This document shows positions 12,613 to 19,907 of a DNA stretch of 25,891 nt, piece by piece. The DNA is taken from positions 1-25,891 of the forward strand of contig JBAZHE010000019.1 in assembly GCA_041652555.1 (NCBI GenBank), written 5' to 3'. Every line of letters begins with the position of its first letter. The first letter of the stretch is position 1. The DNA comes from JBAZHE01 sp041652555 (GTDB lineage: Bacteria; Patescibacteriota; Patescibacteriia; Patescibacteriales; WJLG01). Position numbers and translations under genes: made by a program. The notes beneath the pieces are model-generated. The model was given only the letters and a program-made list of their open reading frames with translations. It did no database searches and had not been told where the DNA came from.

Positions 12613-14217
12613 ATGAGAGAAATAATTTTAAAAATTGTTAAAAATAAGCCAAAAAGTATTGAGGAATTGAGTAAATTAAAGAGAGTTTTGGCTAAAAAAT
12701 ATAATATCTCTGTTTTGCGTCATTCCGATATTCTTAAAGGATATCGGTCTTTGGTTGCGGAAAATTTAATCAAAAAAGACGAAAAATTTGAAGATTTGTT
12801 AAGAAAAAGAGCAGTTCGGACACTTTCGGGGGTGGCACCGGTGGCGGTTTTGACTAAACCTTTTGCTTGTCCAGGAAAATGTGCCTATTGTCCGCACGAA
12901 AAAGACGTTCCGACTAGCTATCTGTCTAATGAACCGGCTGTTATGCGAGCAATCCGTAATAAATATAGCCCTTTTAAACAGGTTTGGTCACGTTTGGAAT
13001 CTTTAGATGCCACGGGGCATCGACCAGAAAAGATAGAATTGATTGTTATTGGCGGGACTTGGAGTGTTTTACCTCGTGCTTATAAATATTGGTTTATAAA
13101 AGAATGCTTTCGGGCAGCAAATAATTATAAATTATCAATTATAAATTATAAATCAGCAGGAAAGCCACGGGGAAATATTTTTGAGATAGAAAAAGAATTA
13201 TTATTAGAACAGAAGAAAAACGAGAAGGCGAAATATAAGATTATTGGCTTAACTTTGGAGACTCGGCCGGATTATATTAATGAAAAAGAATTAATTGAAA
13301 TGCGTGATTTGGGTGCGACTCGGGTAGAGCTTGGGGTACAAGCGGTTGATGATAAAATTTTAGAAAAAAATAAACGCGGTCATGGTGTGGATAAAATTTC
13401 TGAAGCAACGGCTCTGTTGCGCGCTTTTGGTTTCAAAGTTACTTATCATTTAATGCCGGGTTTGCCAGGAGCGACTGCCAAAAAAGATTTGGAGCTTTTT
13501 AAAAAAATATTTACTGATCCGCGCTTTCAGCCTGATCAGATAAAATTTTATCCGACTGTTGTTACTCGCGGCTCGCTTTTGTATAAATGGTGGAAGGCTG
13601 GATTATATAAACCGTATTCTGGAAAAGTTTTAGAAAATTTAATTATTGAATGTAAAAAAGTAATTCCGCCATATGTGCGTGTTTTGCGTTTGATTCGCGA
13701 TATTCCTGGTGAGTCTATTGTGGCAGGGAACTTGATTACTAATTTGCGTCAGGTGATGCAACAAAAAGGTGCTGTTTGCGGTTGTATTCGTTGTCGTGAA
13801 TGTCGTGAGAAAAAAATTTCTGAGAAAAATATTAAAATAAATATTTTAAAATACGAAGCCTCCGGCGGAATGGAATATTTTATTTCTGCGGACAGTCTTG
13901 ATGGCAAAACATTATACGGCTTTTGCCGTTTACGATTGCCGGAATTATCAATTAATGATGGAAAATTTAAATTTTTAAATAGTTCAGCTATTGTTCGTGA
14001 GTTGCATGTTTATGGTGAATTAGTTCCGACAGGGGGAAAAAAGAAAACTCAACATTTTGGTTTGGGGCAGAGATTGTTAAAGCAAGCCGAGAAAATTTCT
14101 AAAGAAAATAATTTTAAAAATATCGCCGTCATTTCCGGCATCGGTGCGCGCGGGTATTATAAAAAATTTGGGTATAAAATGAAGAGTGGATATTTGGTTA
14201 AGGGTTTGAAAAAATAA
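12613..14217 (+). CDS. elp3: tRNA uridine-34 carboxymethyl-modifying radical SAM/acetyltransferase Elp3
   Basis: The 534 residues contain an N-terminal tRNA-binding helical region, a radical SAM domain with CX3CX2C (FACPGKCAYCP; Cys86, Cys90, Cys93), the Elp3 blocks VIGGTWS, LTLETRPD and LMPGLPGAT, a cysteine cluster (389-397) and a C-terminal GNAT acetyltransferase domain with HFGLGQRLL (481-489) and GARGYYKKFGY. Elp3 uses acetyl-CoA and SAM to start cm5U formation at tRNA position 34. Residues about 171-188 are an insertion encoded by a TATAAATTAT-type repeat (13123-13155) that relatives would not need. Transcription appears leaderless. A Trm9-like methyltransferase at 23893 could act downstream in the same modification. 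Confidence 0.95.
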   Translation: MREIILKIVKNKPKSIEELSKLKRVLAKKYNISVLRHSDILKGYRSLVAENLIKKDEKFEDLLRKRAVRTLSGVAPVAVLTKPFACPGKCAYCPHEKDVPTSYLSNEPAVMRAIRNKYSPFKQVWSRLESLDATGHRPEKIELIVIGGTWSVLPRAYKYWFIKECFRAANNYKLSIINYKSAGKPRGNIFEIEKELLLEQKKNEKAKYKIIGLTLETRPDYINEKELIEMRDLGATRVELGVQAVDDKILEKNKRGHGVDKISEATALLRAFGFKVTYHLMPGLPGATAKKDLELFKKIFTDPRFQPDQIKFYPTVVTRGSLLYKWWKAGLYKPYSGKVLENLIIECKKVIPPYVRVLRLIRDIPGESIVAGNLITNLRQVMQQKGAVCGCIRCRECREKKISEKNIKINILKYEASGGMEYFISADSLDGKTLYGFCRLRLPELSINDGKFKFLNSSAIVRELHVYGELVPTGGKKKTQHFGLGQRLLKQAEKISKENNFKNIAVISGIGARGYYKKFGYKMKSGYLVKGLKK

Positions 14218-14249
14218 ATATTTTTGTGTTATAAAAGTTATTTTGATGA

Positions 14250-14255
14250 TATAAT
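14250..14255 (+). promoter_or_regulatory. Extended -10 promoter, leaderless start for the CrtC/AttH-like gene
   Basis: TGA-TATAAT, a perfect hexamer with TGn extension, ends 7 bases before ATG 14263, so the transcript start and the start codon nearly coincide. This argues against the earlier in-frame ATG at 14224, which would lie upstream of the promoter. Confidence 0.65.
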
Positions 14256-14262
14256 AAAGAGG

Positions 14263-15312
14263 ATGAAAAAAATCGTTTTTCCAGCCGATGAGAAGGCGCA
14301 TGACAATATTATTGAGTGGTGGTATTGGAACGGACATCTTCGTGGCGAAGATGGCCGGGATTATGCTTTTATGGATTGCCTTTTTAAGGCTGATTCAAAA
14401 CGTGTGAAATTGCCACTTTTTAAATCGCCGTTTAAGAATACTTATTTTTCTCATTCTATTTTGTCTGATATTTCTCGGCAAGAATTTTTTTCTGATATTG
14501 ATTATATCAATATATTATCGCGCCAGAGTTTTAAGCGCTCATTGTTATTTATTGAATATGTTGCCGCTGAACCGGAAACATTTTTAGATGGTTTCGTTGT
14601 TAATTTGATGAAAGAAAAAGAACCGTCTATTTATCGTATTAAAACTAAAAATTTTGATTTGGAATTAACATTGCAAAAAGCGCCGTTTTTGGAAGGTGGA
14701 GAGGGGTTTTTGAATTTTTCTGGCCGTAAAACGTGTTATTATTCCTTAACTTCTTTATCGGTGACGGGTGAGATATTTTTGAAAAATAAAACTGTTAAAG
14801 TAAAAGGTCAGGCTTGGATGGATCATCAATGGGCAGATTCTCCTTATACCAAAGATTTGTGGACTTGGTTTTCTATTCAGTTAAAAAATAAAACCGAATT
14901 AATAGTTATTAAATATGGAGAAGGAAAAAATAATTATTATGCCGGTATTTGCCACCCAAACGGCAGACAGGAACATTTTAGAGAAGTAAAAATTTCACCG
15001 ACTGGAGAGTTTTGGAGAAGCCCGAAGACTAAGGCGCGTTATGAATTATCTTGGAAAATAGAAATTCCAGAAAAGAAAATTGTCTTAAACGTTGAACCGC
15101 TTATCAAAAAACAGGAGATGGTTTTTGGTACGCTTAATTATTGGGAAGGGCCGACTGCGGTCTTTGGTAAAATGAACGGAAAAAAAGTTTCTGGTCGCGG
15201 TTTTCTAGAATTAGTTGGTCGCCCGATTAAATATAGTTCTTTTTCGGCAATTAAGAATATTTTTATAGATGAGGCGATAAGGGACGTGAAAAAGATTTTT
15301 AAAAGAAAATAG
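14263..15312 (+). CDS. CrtC/AttH-like (lipocalin-fold hydratase family) protein
   Basis: From ATG 14263 the protein has 349 residues. The N-terminal IIEWWYWNGHL and the later GQAWMDHQWADSPYTKDLWTWFSIQL segment are the two signature regions of the CrtC/AttH family (two lipocalin-like halves), which includes carotenoid 1,2-hydratase CrtC and AttH-type proteins of unknown substrate. No signal peptide is present. Carotenoid genes are absent nearby, so the activity is probably not CrtC's; modification or binding of a hydrophobic molecule is all that can be inferred. The start follows the promoter position; an in-frame ATG at 14224 would add 13 residues that do not match the family start. Confidence 0.82.
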   Translation: MKKIVFPADEKAHDNIIEWWYWNGHLRGEDGRDYAFMDCLFKADSKRVKLPLFKSPFKNTYFSHSILSDISRQEFFSDIDYINILSRQSFKRSLLFIEYVAAEPETFLDGFVVNLMKEKEPSIYRIKTKNFDLELTLQKAPFLEGGEGFLNFSGRKTCYYSLTSLSVTGEIFLKNKTVKVKGQAWMDHQWADSPYTKDLWTWFSIQLKNKTELIVIKYGEGKNNYYAGICHPNGRQEHFREVKISPTGEFWRSPKTKARYELSWKIEIPEKKIVLNVEPLIKKQEMVFGTLNYWEGPTAVFGKMNGKKVSGRGFLELVGRPIKYSSFSAIKNIFIDEAIRDVKKIFKRK

Positions 15313-15358
15313 AACTAGATTCTTTTTAAAAAATTAAAGTAAACTAAATAAAAAAAAT

Positions 15359-15388
15359 TTGACGAAGATGCTTTTTTTTTGCTACACT
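15359..15388 (+). promoter_or_regulatory. Promoter of the secreted-protein operon
   Basis: TTGACG (15359-15364), an 18-base T-rich spacer and TACACT (15383-15388) give a transcript start near 15395, leaving a leader of about 148 bases that contains the micro-ORF element. Confidence 0.65.
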
Positions 15389-15414
15389 TTAATTTACAGC
15401 TAAACAATTTAAGC

Positions 15415-15454
15415 AAGGAGGACAAAATGGACTCTAGTTAATTTTTTTAGTATT
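15415..15454 (+). promoter_or_regulatory. Leader element copy 2: strong SD plus four-codon ORF (MDSS)
   Basis: AAGGAGGA is followed by ATG 15427 encoding Met-Asp-Ser-Ser and TAA (15439-15441), then T7 and TTGTTCTTT. This copies the element at 981-1025, which also lies in the leader of a signal-peptide gene. The rest of the two leaders is unrelated, so the shared block is probably functional. Confidence 0.55.
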
Positions 15455-15542
15455 GTTCTTTCAAAAGTAGCATAATTATTGCGGAATTGGTTTGTGTGAA
15501 AACATCGTTATTTTTAAATTTTAAAAATTAAGAAAGGTTGTT

Positions 15543-16310
15543 ATGAAAAAATTAAAAATGTTAAGCCTGTTTTTTGTTGGCGTCTTGGTGCTGGTTTTTG
15601 CCGGCATAACTGTCGCCAATGAGTTGAGCACTAGGCCTCGTGCTGAAGTTGTTGATGTTGCTTACGATTTTCCAATAAAACCTGGTACGGACGAGTGGAA
15701 GAAATTTACCAGCTATGGAGAAATGCTTACGGCAACTCAAATTCCAGACAAGATGCTTAAAAGTATGTCCACGAGGGCACTTGTTAAGACTTGTTTAGAT
15801 TATCCAAATAGTGGCTCCATAGGAGCCCACAACAGTCTTCAACAAGGTTTAGAGGCTATTGTTTCAGGCTTTAATGGTTTGCAAGAATTGTTAAAGCGAG
15901 ATGATGCTGGTATTGAACTATTGGCGCAATATCGCTTGGTAAACGAGGAGATAAAAATCAGTATAAAAAATATTGATTCTGGCGACTCCTTGAATTGGTA
16001 CTATTTTAAACATACTTTGATTGAAATGTTATTGGCTCAAGAGAGTATTCGATCAAATATGTCCGAAGGTGATGAAAAAGCATTGATTAAGGAGTGTCTG
16101 AATAATTTCAACCTTAAAAAGGGCCGCCAAGATATTTACAATATTACCAGTTCAGAGTCAATGATTTTGATTATGAAAAAGGTTTTGGAGAAAAGAAAAG
16201 CCGGACCATTGATCGATGAAAAGCAGGCGGTCATAAGTGATAGTGGGATGGATCTGTTTAACAACGTTGATCAGATTATTCAACAGTCTGAAAATTTTAT
16301 ATCCAAGTAA
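15543..16310 (+). CDS. Secreted protein of an uncharacterised conserved family
   Basis: This 255-residue protein has a Sec signal peptide (1-25, cleavage after VA). The mature part contains DEWKKFTSYGEMLTATQIP, MSTRALVKTCLDYPNSGS and GFNGLQELLKRDDAG. I recall the same block pattern (a PGTxEWK start, QIPxxxLKxMSTxALVxTxLxYP, FNGLQELLxRxDA) in secreted proteins of Clostridia and other bacteria, without assigned function. It is helical in character with no catalytic motif. It starts an operon with the putative cysteine hydrolase 16 bases downstream. A role as a partner or inhibitor of that enzyme is inferred from adjacency. The start is supported by AAGGTTG before ATG. Confidence 0.8.
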   Translation: MKKLKMLSLFFVGVLVLVFAGITVANELSTRPRAEVVDVAYDFPIKPGTDEWKKFTSYGEMLTATQIPDKMLKSMSTRALVKTCLDYPNSGSIGAHNSLQQGLEAIVSGFNGLQELLKRDDAGIELLAQYRLVNEEIKISIKNIDSGDSLNWYYFKHTLIEMLLAQESIRSNMSEGDEKALIKECLNNFNLKKGRQDIYNITSSESMILIMKKVLEKRKAGPLIDEKQAVISDSGMDLFNNVDQIIQQSENFISK

Positions 16311-16326
16311 TGAAAGGTGGTAATTG

Positions 16327-16830
16327 ATGAAAGCAAAGGTTGCATTTAAAGTTTCTTTTTTGTTAGCCGCCATTTTTATTTTTAATGGCGCGGTATTAGC
16401 CGATTATCCTTCTACAGTATTAACGCCGAATGGTTCAACGGTAAACACAACAACAGTGACTACCGAGCTTGATGCTTGGCAAATCTCTTTGTATATAGCA
16501 TGGACCCAGACAAACTTTCCCAACGCTGTAATACTGGCAAATCCTACAAAGAAGTATAATTGCCATTCTTATGCTTGGTATTGGCAGTCAACAGGTAATA
16601 CCAAATGGATGAATACTCCTGGCGATGATACTTATTGGCTTGATGGCAGTTATTGGAATACTTATTATCCCATTGCCAGTGATAAAGTTTCCTATGCGTC
16701 AGATGACCATTCTGGAATATTTGACGGTAATAATTATGTTATTTCAAAATGGGGAAACAAGTGTTTAGTGCGGCATCTTAGTAGCTATTGCCCGTATAAT
16801 CCCCTTATATTAAGGTATTATAGGCGTTAA
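16327..16830 (+). CDS. Secreted Cys/His hydrolase-like protein (NlpC/P60-like style)
   Basis: From ATG 16327 (preceded by AAAGGTGG at good spacing; the TTG three bases earlier is less likely) the protein has 167 residues. It has a signal peptide of about 25 residues. The mature part has YNCHSYAWYW (Cys79-His80), DDHSGIF (His128), ISKWGNKCLVRH (His150) and a final YCPY. This Cys...His-Ser-G...SKWG order resembles papain-fold NlpC/P60 or CHAP-like cell-wall hydrolases, with Cys79 as nucleophile and His128 as base. The exact family is not named. It is the second gene of the secreted pair and is followed by a strong terminator. A role in wall remodelling or attack on neighbours is possible but not shown. 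Confidence 0.78.
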   Translation: MKAKVAFKVSFLLAAIFIFNGAVLADYPSTVLTPNGSTVNTTTVTTELDAWQISLYIAWTQTNFPNAVILANPTKKYNCHSYAWYWQSTGNTKWMNTPGDDTYWLDGSYWNTYYPIASDKVSYASDDHSGIFDGNNYVISKWGNKCLVRHLSSYCPYNPLILRYYRR

Positions 16831-16867
16831 TAAGCATAAAGCTTTTTTAAGGTTAAAATTTTATTTG

Positions 16868-16899
16868 AGGCGTTATCTTTTTAGATAACGCCTTTTTTT
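16868..16899 (+). terminator. Intrinsic terminator of the secreted-protein operon
   Basis: AGGCGTTATCT (16868-16878) pairs perfectly with AGATAACGCCT (16883-16893) across TTTT, followed by T7. Confidence 0.95.
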
Positions 16900-16928
16900 A
16901 ATGAGTAATTTTTTATTTTTGTGGTTTA

Positions 16929-17352
16929 ATGGTCAAAAATAGTTGGTTGTTTTTGGCGATTTTGTCGGCGATCTCCGCCGCGTTAGTGGCGATTTTCGGC
17001 AAGGCCGGTTTAAAGAATGCTGATCCCTTCGGCTATTAGGGCGGTGATTATGGCGGCATTTTTGTTCACAGCTTTTTTATTACAAAATAAGCACGGTGCT
17101 TGGCGTGAAGTTTTTTCTGACAGTCGCAGTACTTTATTTGTAATTCTTTCGGCTTTGGCTGGCGCGGCTTCTTGGGCGTTTTATTTTTCTGCTCTCAAAG
17201 CCGGTGAGGCTTCGCGGGTGGCGGTAATTGATCGAACTAGTGTAATTTTTGTTATTGTTTTAGCTTTTTTATTTTTAGGTGAAAAAATAACTTTAAAAGT
17301 CGGGCTAGGCGGACTTTTAATAGTTGCCGGAGCGTTTTTAACTATTTTATAA
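16929..17352 (+). pseudogene. Half-size EamA/DMT-family transporter with a frameshift
   Basis: From ATG 16929 the frame encodes a membrane segment, SWLFLAILSAISAALVAIFG, then KAGLKNADPFGY and a stop at 17037-17039. The +1 frame continues without a gap as SAIRAVIMAAFLF, SALAGAASWAFYFSALKAGEAS, VAVIDRTSVIFVIVLAFLFLGE and GGLLIVAGAFLTIL. Joined, this is the roughly 140-residue, five-helix single EamA domain protein common in bacteria; such half-size transporters work as dimers for small metabolites. Removing one C from CCC at 17025-17027 restores one frame. It is either an inactivated gene or a sequencing/assembly error. The conserved second half argues that the lesion is recent. Confidence 0.78.
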
Positions 17353-17370
17353 AAAATTTTTAAATAAATA

Positions 17371-17396
17371 AAATCCGCTTTTTTTAGCGGATTTTT
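17371..17396 (+). terminator. Intrinsic terminator after the EamA gene
   Basis: AAATCCGCT (17371-17379) pairs with AGCGGATTT (17386-17394) across a T-only loop and is followed by a short T tract. Confidence 0.88.
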
Positions 17397-17399
17397 GTT

Positions 17400-17428
17400 T
17401 TGACAAAAAAGTTTTTTTGCCATATTAT
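17400..17428 (+). promoter_or_regulatory. Consensus promoter upstream of two hairpins and glyA
   Basis: TTGACA (17400-17405), a 17-base spacer and TATTAT (17423-17428). The transcript would start near 17435 and run through about 245 untranslated bases before glyA, or could be a separate small RNA. Confidence 0.75.
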
Positions 17429-17442
17429 TAAGGTATAAGCGG

Positions 17443-17553
17443 GGGTTCCATAGTCCCTTTAGGGCTGTGGAACCCAAAGTGCAGGTGTTTATTTTTTTAA
17501 TAATGTTTTGCAAATAGGGTGCCACAGTCCCGAGTACGGGAACTATGGCACCC
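17443..17553 (+). ncRNA. Two related hairpins in the glyA leader (possible structured RNA)
   Basis: Hairpin 1 has arms GGGTTCCATAGTCCC (17443-17457) and GGGCTGTGGAACCC (17462-17475). Hairpin 2 has arms GGGTGCCACAGTCCC (17517-17531) and GGGAACTATGGCACCC (17538-17553). The arms are related, and the TT/AA to TG/CA change between them keeps pairing. They may be copies of a palindromic repeat or one structured leader; no known RNA family is recognised. Confidence 0.5.
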
Positions 17554-17582
17554 CCCCTATAAATTTTAAGCTACTTATTGGT

Positions 17583-17672
17583 GTCATTCCCGCCCCCGTT
17601 TTCACGAGGATAAACTCCGGCGGGAATCCAGTGTTTATTATTTATCTAGATTCCCGTTTTCACGGGAATGAC
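17583..17672. repeat. Dispersed inverted repeat (GTCATTCCCG type), copy 1
   Basis: GTCATTCCCG (17583-17592) at the left and CGGGAATGAC (17663-17672) at the right flank inner CGGGAATCCAG and CTAGATTCCCG arms. Copy 2 is at 21339-21415. This is the widespread bacterial intergenic palindrome with GGAATCCAG arms. It ends 8 bases before the glyA ATG, so it occupies the place of a ribosome binding site. Confidence 0.85.
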
Positions 17673-17680
17673 AAAGAAAT

Positions 17681-18931
17681 ATGAATTATATAAATTTAGA
17701 AAAACAAGATAAGGAAATTTTTGCGGCTATTATGAAGGAGAATGAGCGGCAAGAAAATGAGTTAGAAATGATTGCTTCGGAAAATTATGTTTCTTCGGCG
17801 ATTTTAGAAGCGATGGGTTCGGTTTTAACCAATAAATATAGTGAAGGTTATCCAGGCAAGAGGTATTACGGTGGTAATCAATTTATTGATGAAGCGGAAA
17901 CCATTGCTATTCTACGAGCAAAAAAACTTTTTAACGCCGAACATATTAATGTGCAGCCACTTTCTGGGGCACCGGCTAATATGGCAGTGTATTTAGCTTT
18001 CTTGCAACCAGGTGACAAGGTTTTGGGTCTTCGTTTGGATCACGGCGGACATTTGTCTCATGGTCATCCAGTTAATTCTTCCGGCATGTTGTATAATTTT
18101 GTCCAATATGGTCTTGACCCCGCTACGGGCTATATAGATATGAAGGCAGTGCGTGAAATGGCGCAGAAAGAAAAACCAAAAATGATTGTGGTTGGCGCTA
18201 GTGCCTATTCTCGTGAAATTGATTGGCAGGCTTTTAAAGAAATTGCTGACGAAATTGGTGCGATTACTTTTGCTGATATTGCTCATACTGCTGGTTTGAT
18301 TGCGGCTGGACTTATGAATAACCCAGTACCGATTTTTGATGTAGTAACTACAACAACCCATAAAACTTTGCGTGGTCCACGTGGCGCGATAATTATGTGT
18401 AAGGAAAAATTTGCCAAAGAAATTGACCGTGCGGTTTTCCCTGGAATGCAGGGTGGCCCTCATGATCACATTAACGCTGCCAAGGCCGTGGCTTTTGGTG
18501 AAGCTCTACAACCGGAGTTTAAAGAATATGCCAAACAAGTTATTGTTAATGCTAAATTATTAGCTGAAGAATTTATTAAGCGTGGTTATAAGGTGGTTTC
18601 TAATGGCACTGATAATCATTTAATGGTGGTTGATATGACTAGTAAGGGGGTAATTGGTAAAGAAGCAGAAAAAACTTTAGACAAAATTGGTATTTCTATT
18701 TCTCGCTCTACTATTCCTAATGATCCAAATCCGCCATATAGCCCTTCAGGTATCCGTGTCGGTACGCCAGCCTTGACTACTCGTGGAATGAAAGAAGCAG
18801 AAATTTTATTGATTGCGGGATTTATTGATGAAGCGATAATGAATAAAGACAATGAAGAAAAGTTGGTTGAGTTGAAAGAAAAAGTTAAAAAGCTGTGTCA
18901 GAAATTTCCTTTGCCAACCTCAAATAATTAA
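17681..18931 (+). CDS. glyA: Serine hydroxymethyltransferase
   Basis: This 416-residue PLP enzyme interconverts serine plus tetrahydrofolate with glycine plus methylene-tetrahydrofolate. Motifs are IASENYVSSAILEAMGS (31-47), NKYSEGYPGKRYYGG (51-65), FADIAHTAGLIAAG (197-210, with PLP-contacting Asp199 and His202) and the PLP lysine in TTTTHKTLRGPRG (Lys228). Length and C-terminus are normal. No SD is visible because the dispersed repeat ends just before the ATG, so initiation may depend on A-rich unstructured bases. It lies 13 bases before folD, which uses its product, so the two form a one-carbon operon. Confidence 0.98.
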   Translation: MNYINLEKQDKEIFAAIMKENERQENELEMIASENYVSSAILEAMGSVLTNKYSEGYPGKRYYGGNQFIDEAETIAILRAKKLFNAEHINVQPLSGAPANMAVYLAFLQPGDKVLGLRLDHGGHLSHGHPVNSSGMLYNFVQYGLDPATGYIDMKAVREMAQKEKPKMIVVGASAYSREIDWQAFKEIADEIGAITFADIAHTAGLIAAGLMNNPVPIFDVVTTTTHKTLRGPRGAIIMCKEKFAKEIDRAVFPGMQGGPHDHINAAKAVAFGEALQPEFKEYAKQVIVNAKLLAEEFIKRGYKVVSNGTDNHLMVVDMTSKGVIGKEAEKTLDKIGISISRSTIPNDPNPPYSPSGIRVGTPALTTRGMKEAEILLIAGFIDEAIMNKDNEEKLVELKEKVKKLCQKFPLPTSNN

Positions 18932-18944
18932 GAAAGAAGAAAAT

Positions 18945-19811
18945 ATGATATTAATAGATGGTAAAAAAATAGCTGATAGAATTAAGGATGAGATTGTGGC
19001 GGAAATTCTAGCGGCTAATAATGGGAATATTCACGCTGATGCGCGTCCGCATTTGGCGATTGTTTTGGTTGGGGTTCGTCCTGACTCTGAGCTTTATGTT
19101 TCTTTGAAAGAGCGCGAGGCAAAAAAAGTTGGCGTTGATACTACTCTTTATCGTTTGCCGGAAGATGCGCATGAAGCTGAATTAGAGGAAGTGATAAATT
19201 TTTTAAATAATGATTCTGGCACAGACGCGATTCTTTTGCAATTACCTTTGCCGGATCATATGAATGCTGACAAAATTATTGCTTTAATGAATCCGAAAAA
19301 AGACGTTGATGGTTTTCATCCTGAAAATTTGGCCAAAATAAATTGTACCGGTAGTGAAATCTTTGTGCCACCGCTTGGACAAGTAGTTTTAGAAATTTTA
19401 GAAGAAGCAAAAATTGATCCGGCTGGCTTGCAGGCGGTGGTTATTGCTAATTCTGATGTTTTTGGCGAGACCTTGGGAAAAATTTTGCAACAACGCGGAG
19501 CTAAAGTAGAAATCAGCTCTCCTGATGATAAAGATTTGGCGGACAAAATTAGTGAGGCGGATATTTTGGTAAGCGCGGCCGGGGTTCCGGGTTTGATTAA
19601 GGGTGAGCAAATTAAAAAAAATGTTTGTATTATTGATGTCGGCATTACAAAAACTGCTGATGGAAAAATAAAAGGTGACGCTGATGCGGAAAGTGTAAAA
19701 GATAAAGCCGGATATTTAACGCCGGTCCCGGGAGGTGTTGGACCAATTACAATTGCAACAGCCTTGGCTAATACAGTTAAAATTTGGAAAAAGAATAAAA
19801 AAACAGAGTAA
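18945..19811 (+). CDS. folD: Bifunctional methylene-THF dehydrogenase/cyclohydrolase FolD, divergent
   Basis: The 288 residues have the FolD fold markers: SELYVSLK with catalytic Lys55, QLPLP (99-103), KDVDGFHP (119-126) and PVPGGVGPITIATALANT (260-277). FolD oxidises methylene-THF with NADP and hydrolyses methenyl-THF to formyl-THF. Two normally conserved places differ: the PCTPxG loop reads VPPLGQ (141-146), and the Rossmann segment usually reading VIGRSxIVGxP is VVIANSDVFGET (165-176), without the Arg that contacts the NADP phosphate. Cofactor choice may therefore differ, or dehydrogenase activity may be weak. It follows glyA directly and is closed by a terminator. Confidence 0.95.
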   Translation: MILIDGKKIADRIKDEIVAEILAANNGNIHADARPHLAIVLVGVRPDSELYVSLKEREAKKVGVDTTLYRLPEDAHEAELEEVINFLNNDSGTDAILLQLPLPDHMNADKIIALMNPKKDVDGFHPENLAKINCTGSEIFVPPLGQVVLEILEEAKIDPAGLQAVVIANSDVFGETLGKILQQRGAKVEISSPDDKDLADKISEADILVSAAGVPGLIKGEQIKKNVCIIDVGITKTADGKIKGDADAESVKDKAGYLTPVPGGVGPITIATALANTVKIWKKNKKTE

Positions 19812-19824
19812 AGCTCTGTTTTTT
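19798..19824 (+). terminator. Intrinsic terminator of glyA-folD
   Basis: AAACAGAG pairs with CTCTGTTT across TAAAG and is followed by T6. The stem contains the folD stop codon in its loop side. Confidence 0.88.
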
Positions 19825-19851
19825 GCTTAAAAATAAACAAAAAATTACCCA

Positions 19852-19880
19852 TTGACAATATACCTTTTAGGGTATATGAT
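19852..19880 (+). promoter_or_regulatory. TA promoter with operator in the spacer
   Basis: TTGACA (19852-19857), 17 bases and TATGAT (19875-19880). The spacer holds a perfect inverted repeat, ATATACC (19858-19864), six bases, GGTATAT (19871-19877), filling the space between the two boxes. This is a typical autoregulatory operator for an XRE antitoxin, here encoded by the second gene. Confidence 0.85.
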
Positions 19881-19907
19881 TAAAGTTGTTATTTTTAAAA
19901 TGTTTTT

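Larger units (their letters stand above)
17353..17680. other. 328-base gene-free stretch before glyA
   Basis: It holds the terminator of the EamA gene (17371-17396), a consensus promoter (17400-17428), two related hairpins (17443-17475, 17517-17553) and a dispersed inverted repeat (17583-17672) ending 8 bases before the glyA ATG. The minus-strand frame 17181-17525 has no family character. No tRNA and no known folate or glycine riboswitch pattern is recognised. Confidence 0.6.

Noticed and set aside
14224..14262. Earlier ATG for the CrtC/AttH-like gene
   Set aside because: The extended -10 at 14247-14255 lies inside this extension, and the added residues have no family match.
17181..17525. 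Minus-strand ORF of 114 codons
   Set aside because: It overlaps the conserved second half of the EamA protein, a terminator and the hairpins, with no recognisable protein pattern.
17435..17680. THF or glycine riboswitch before glyA
   Set aside because: The conserved core sequences of those riboswitches are not seen; only simple hairpins and a dispersed repeat are present.
19316..19858. Minus-strand ORF of 180 codons
   Set aside because: It is antisense to the conserved folD gene; codon pattern and composition follow folD.
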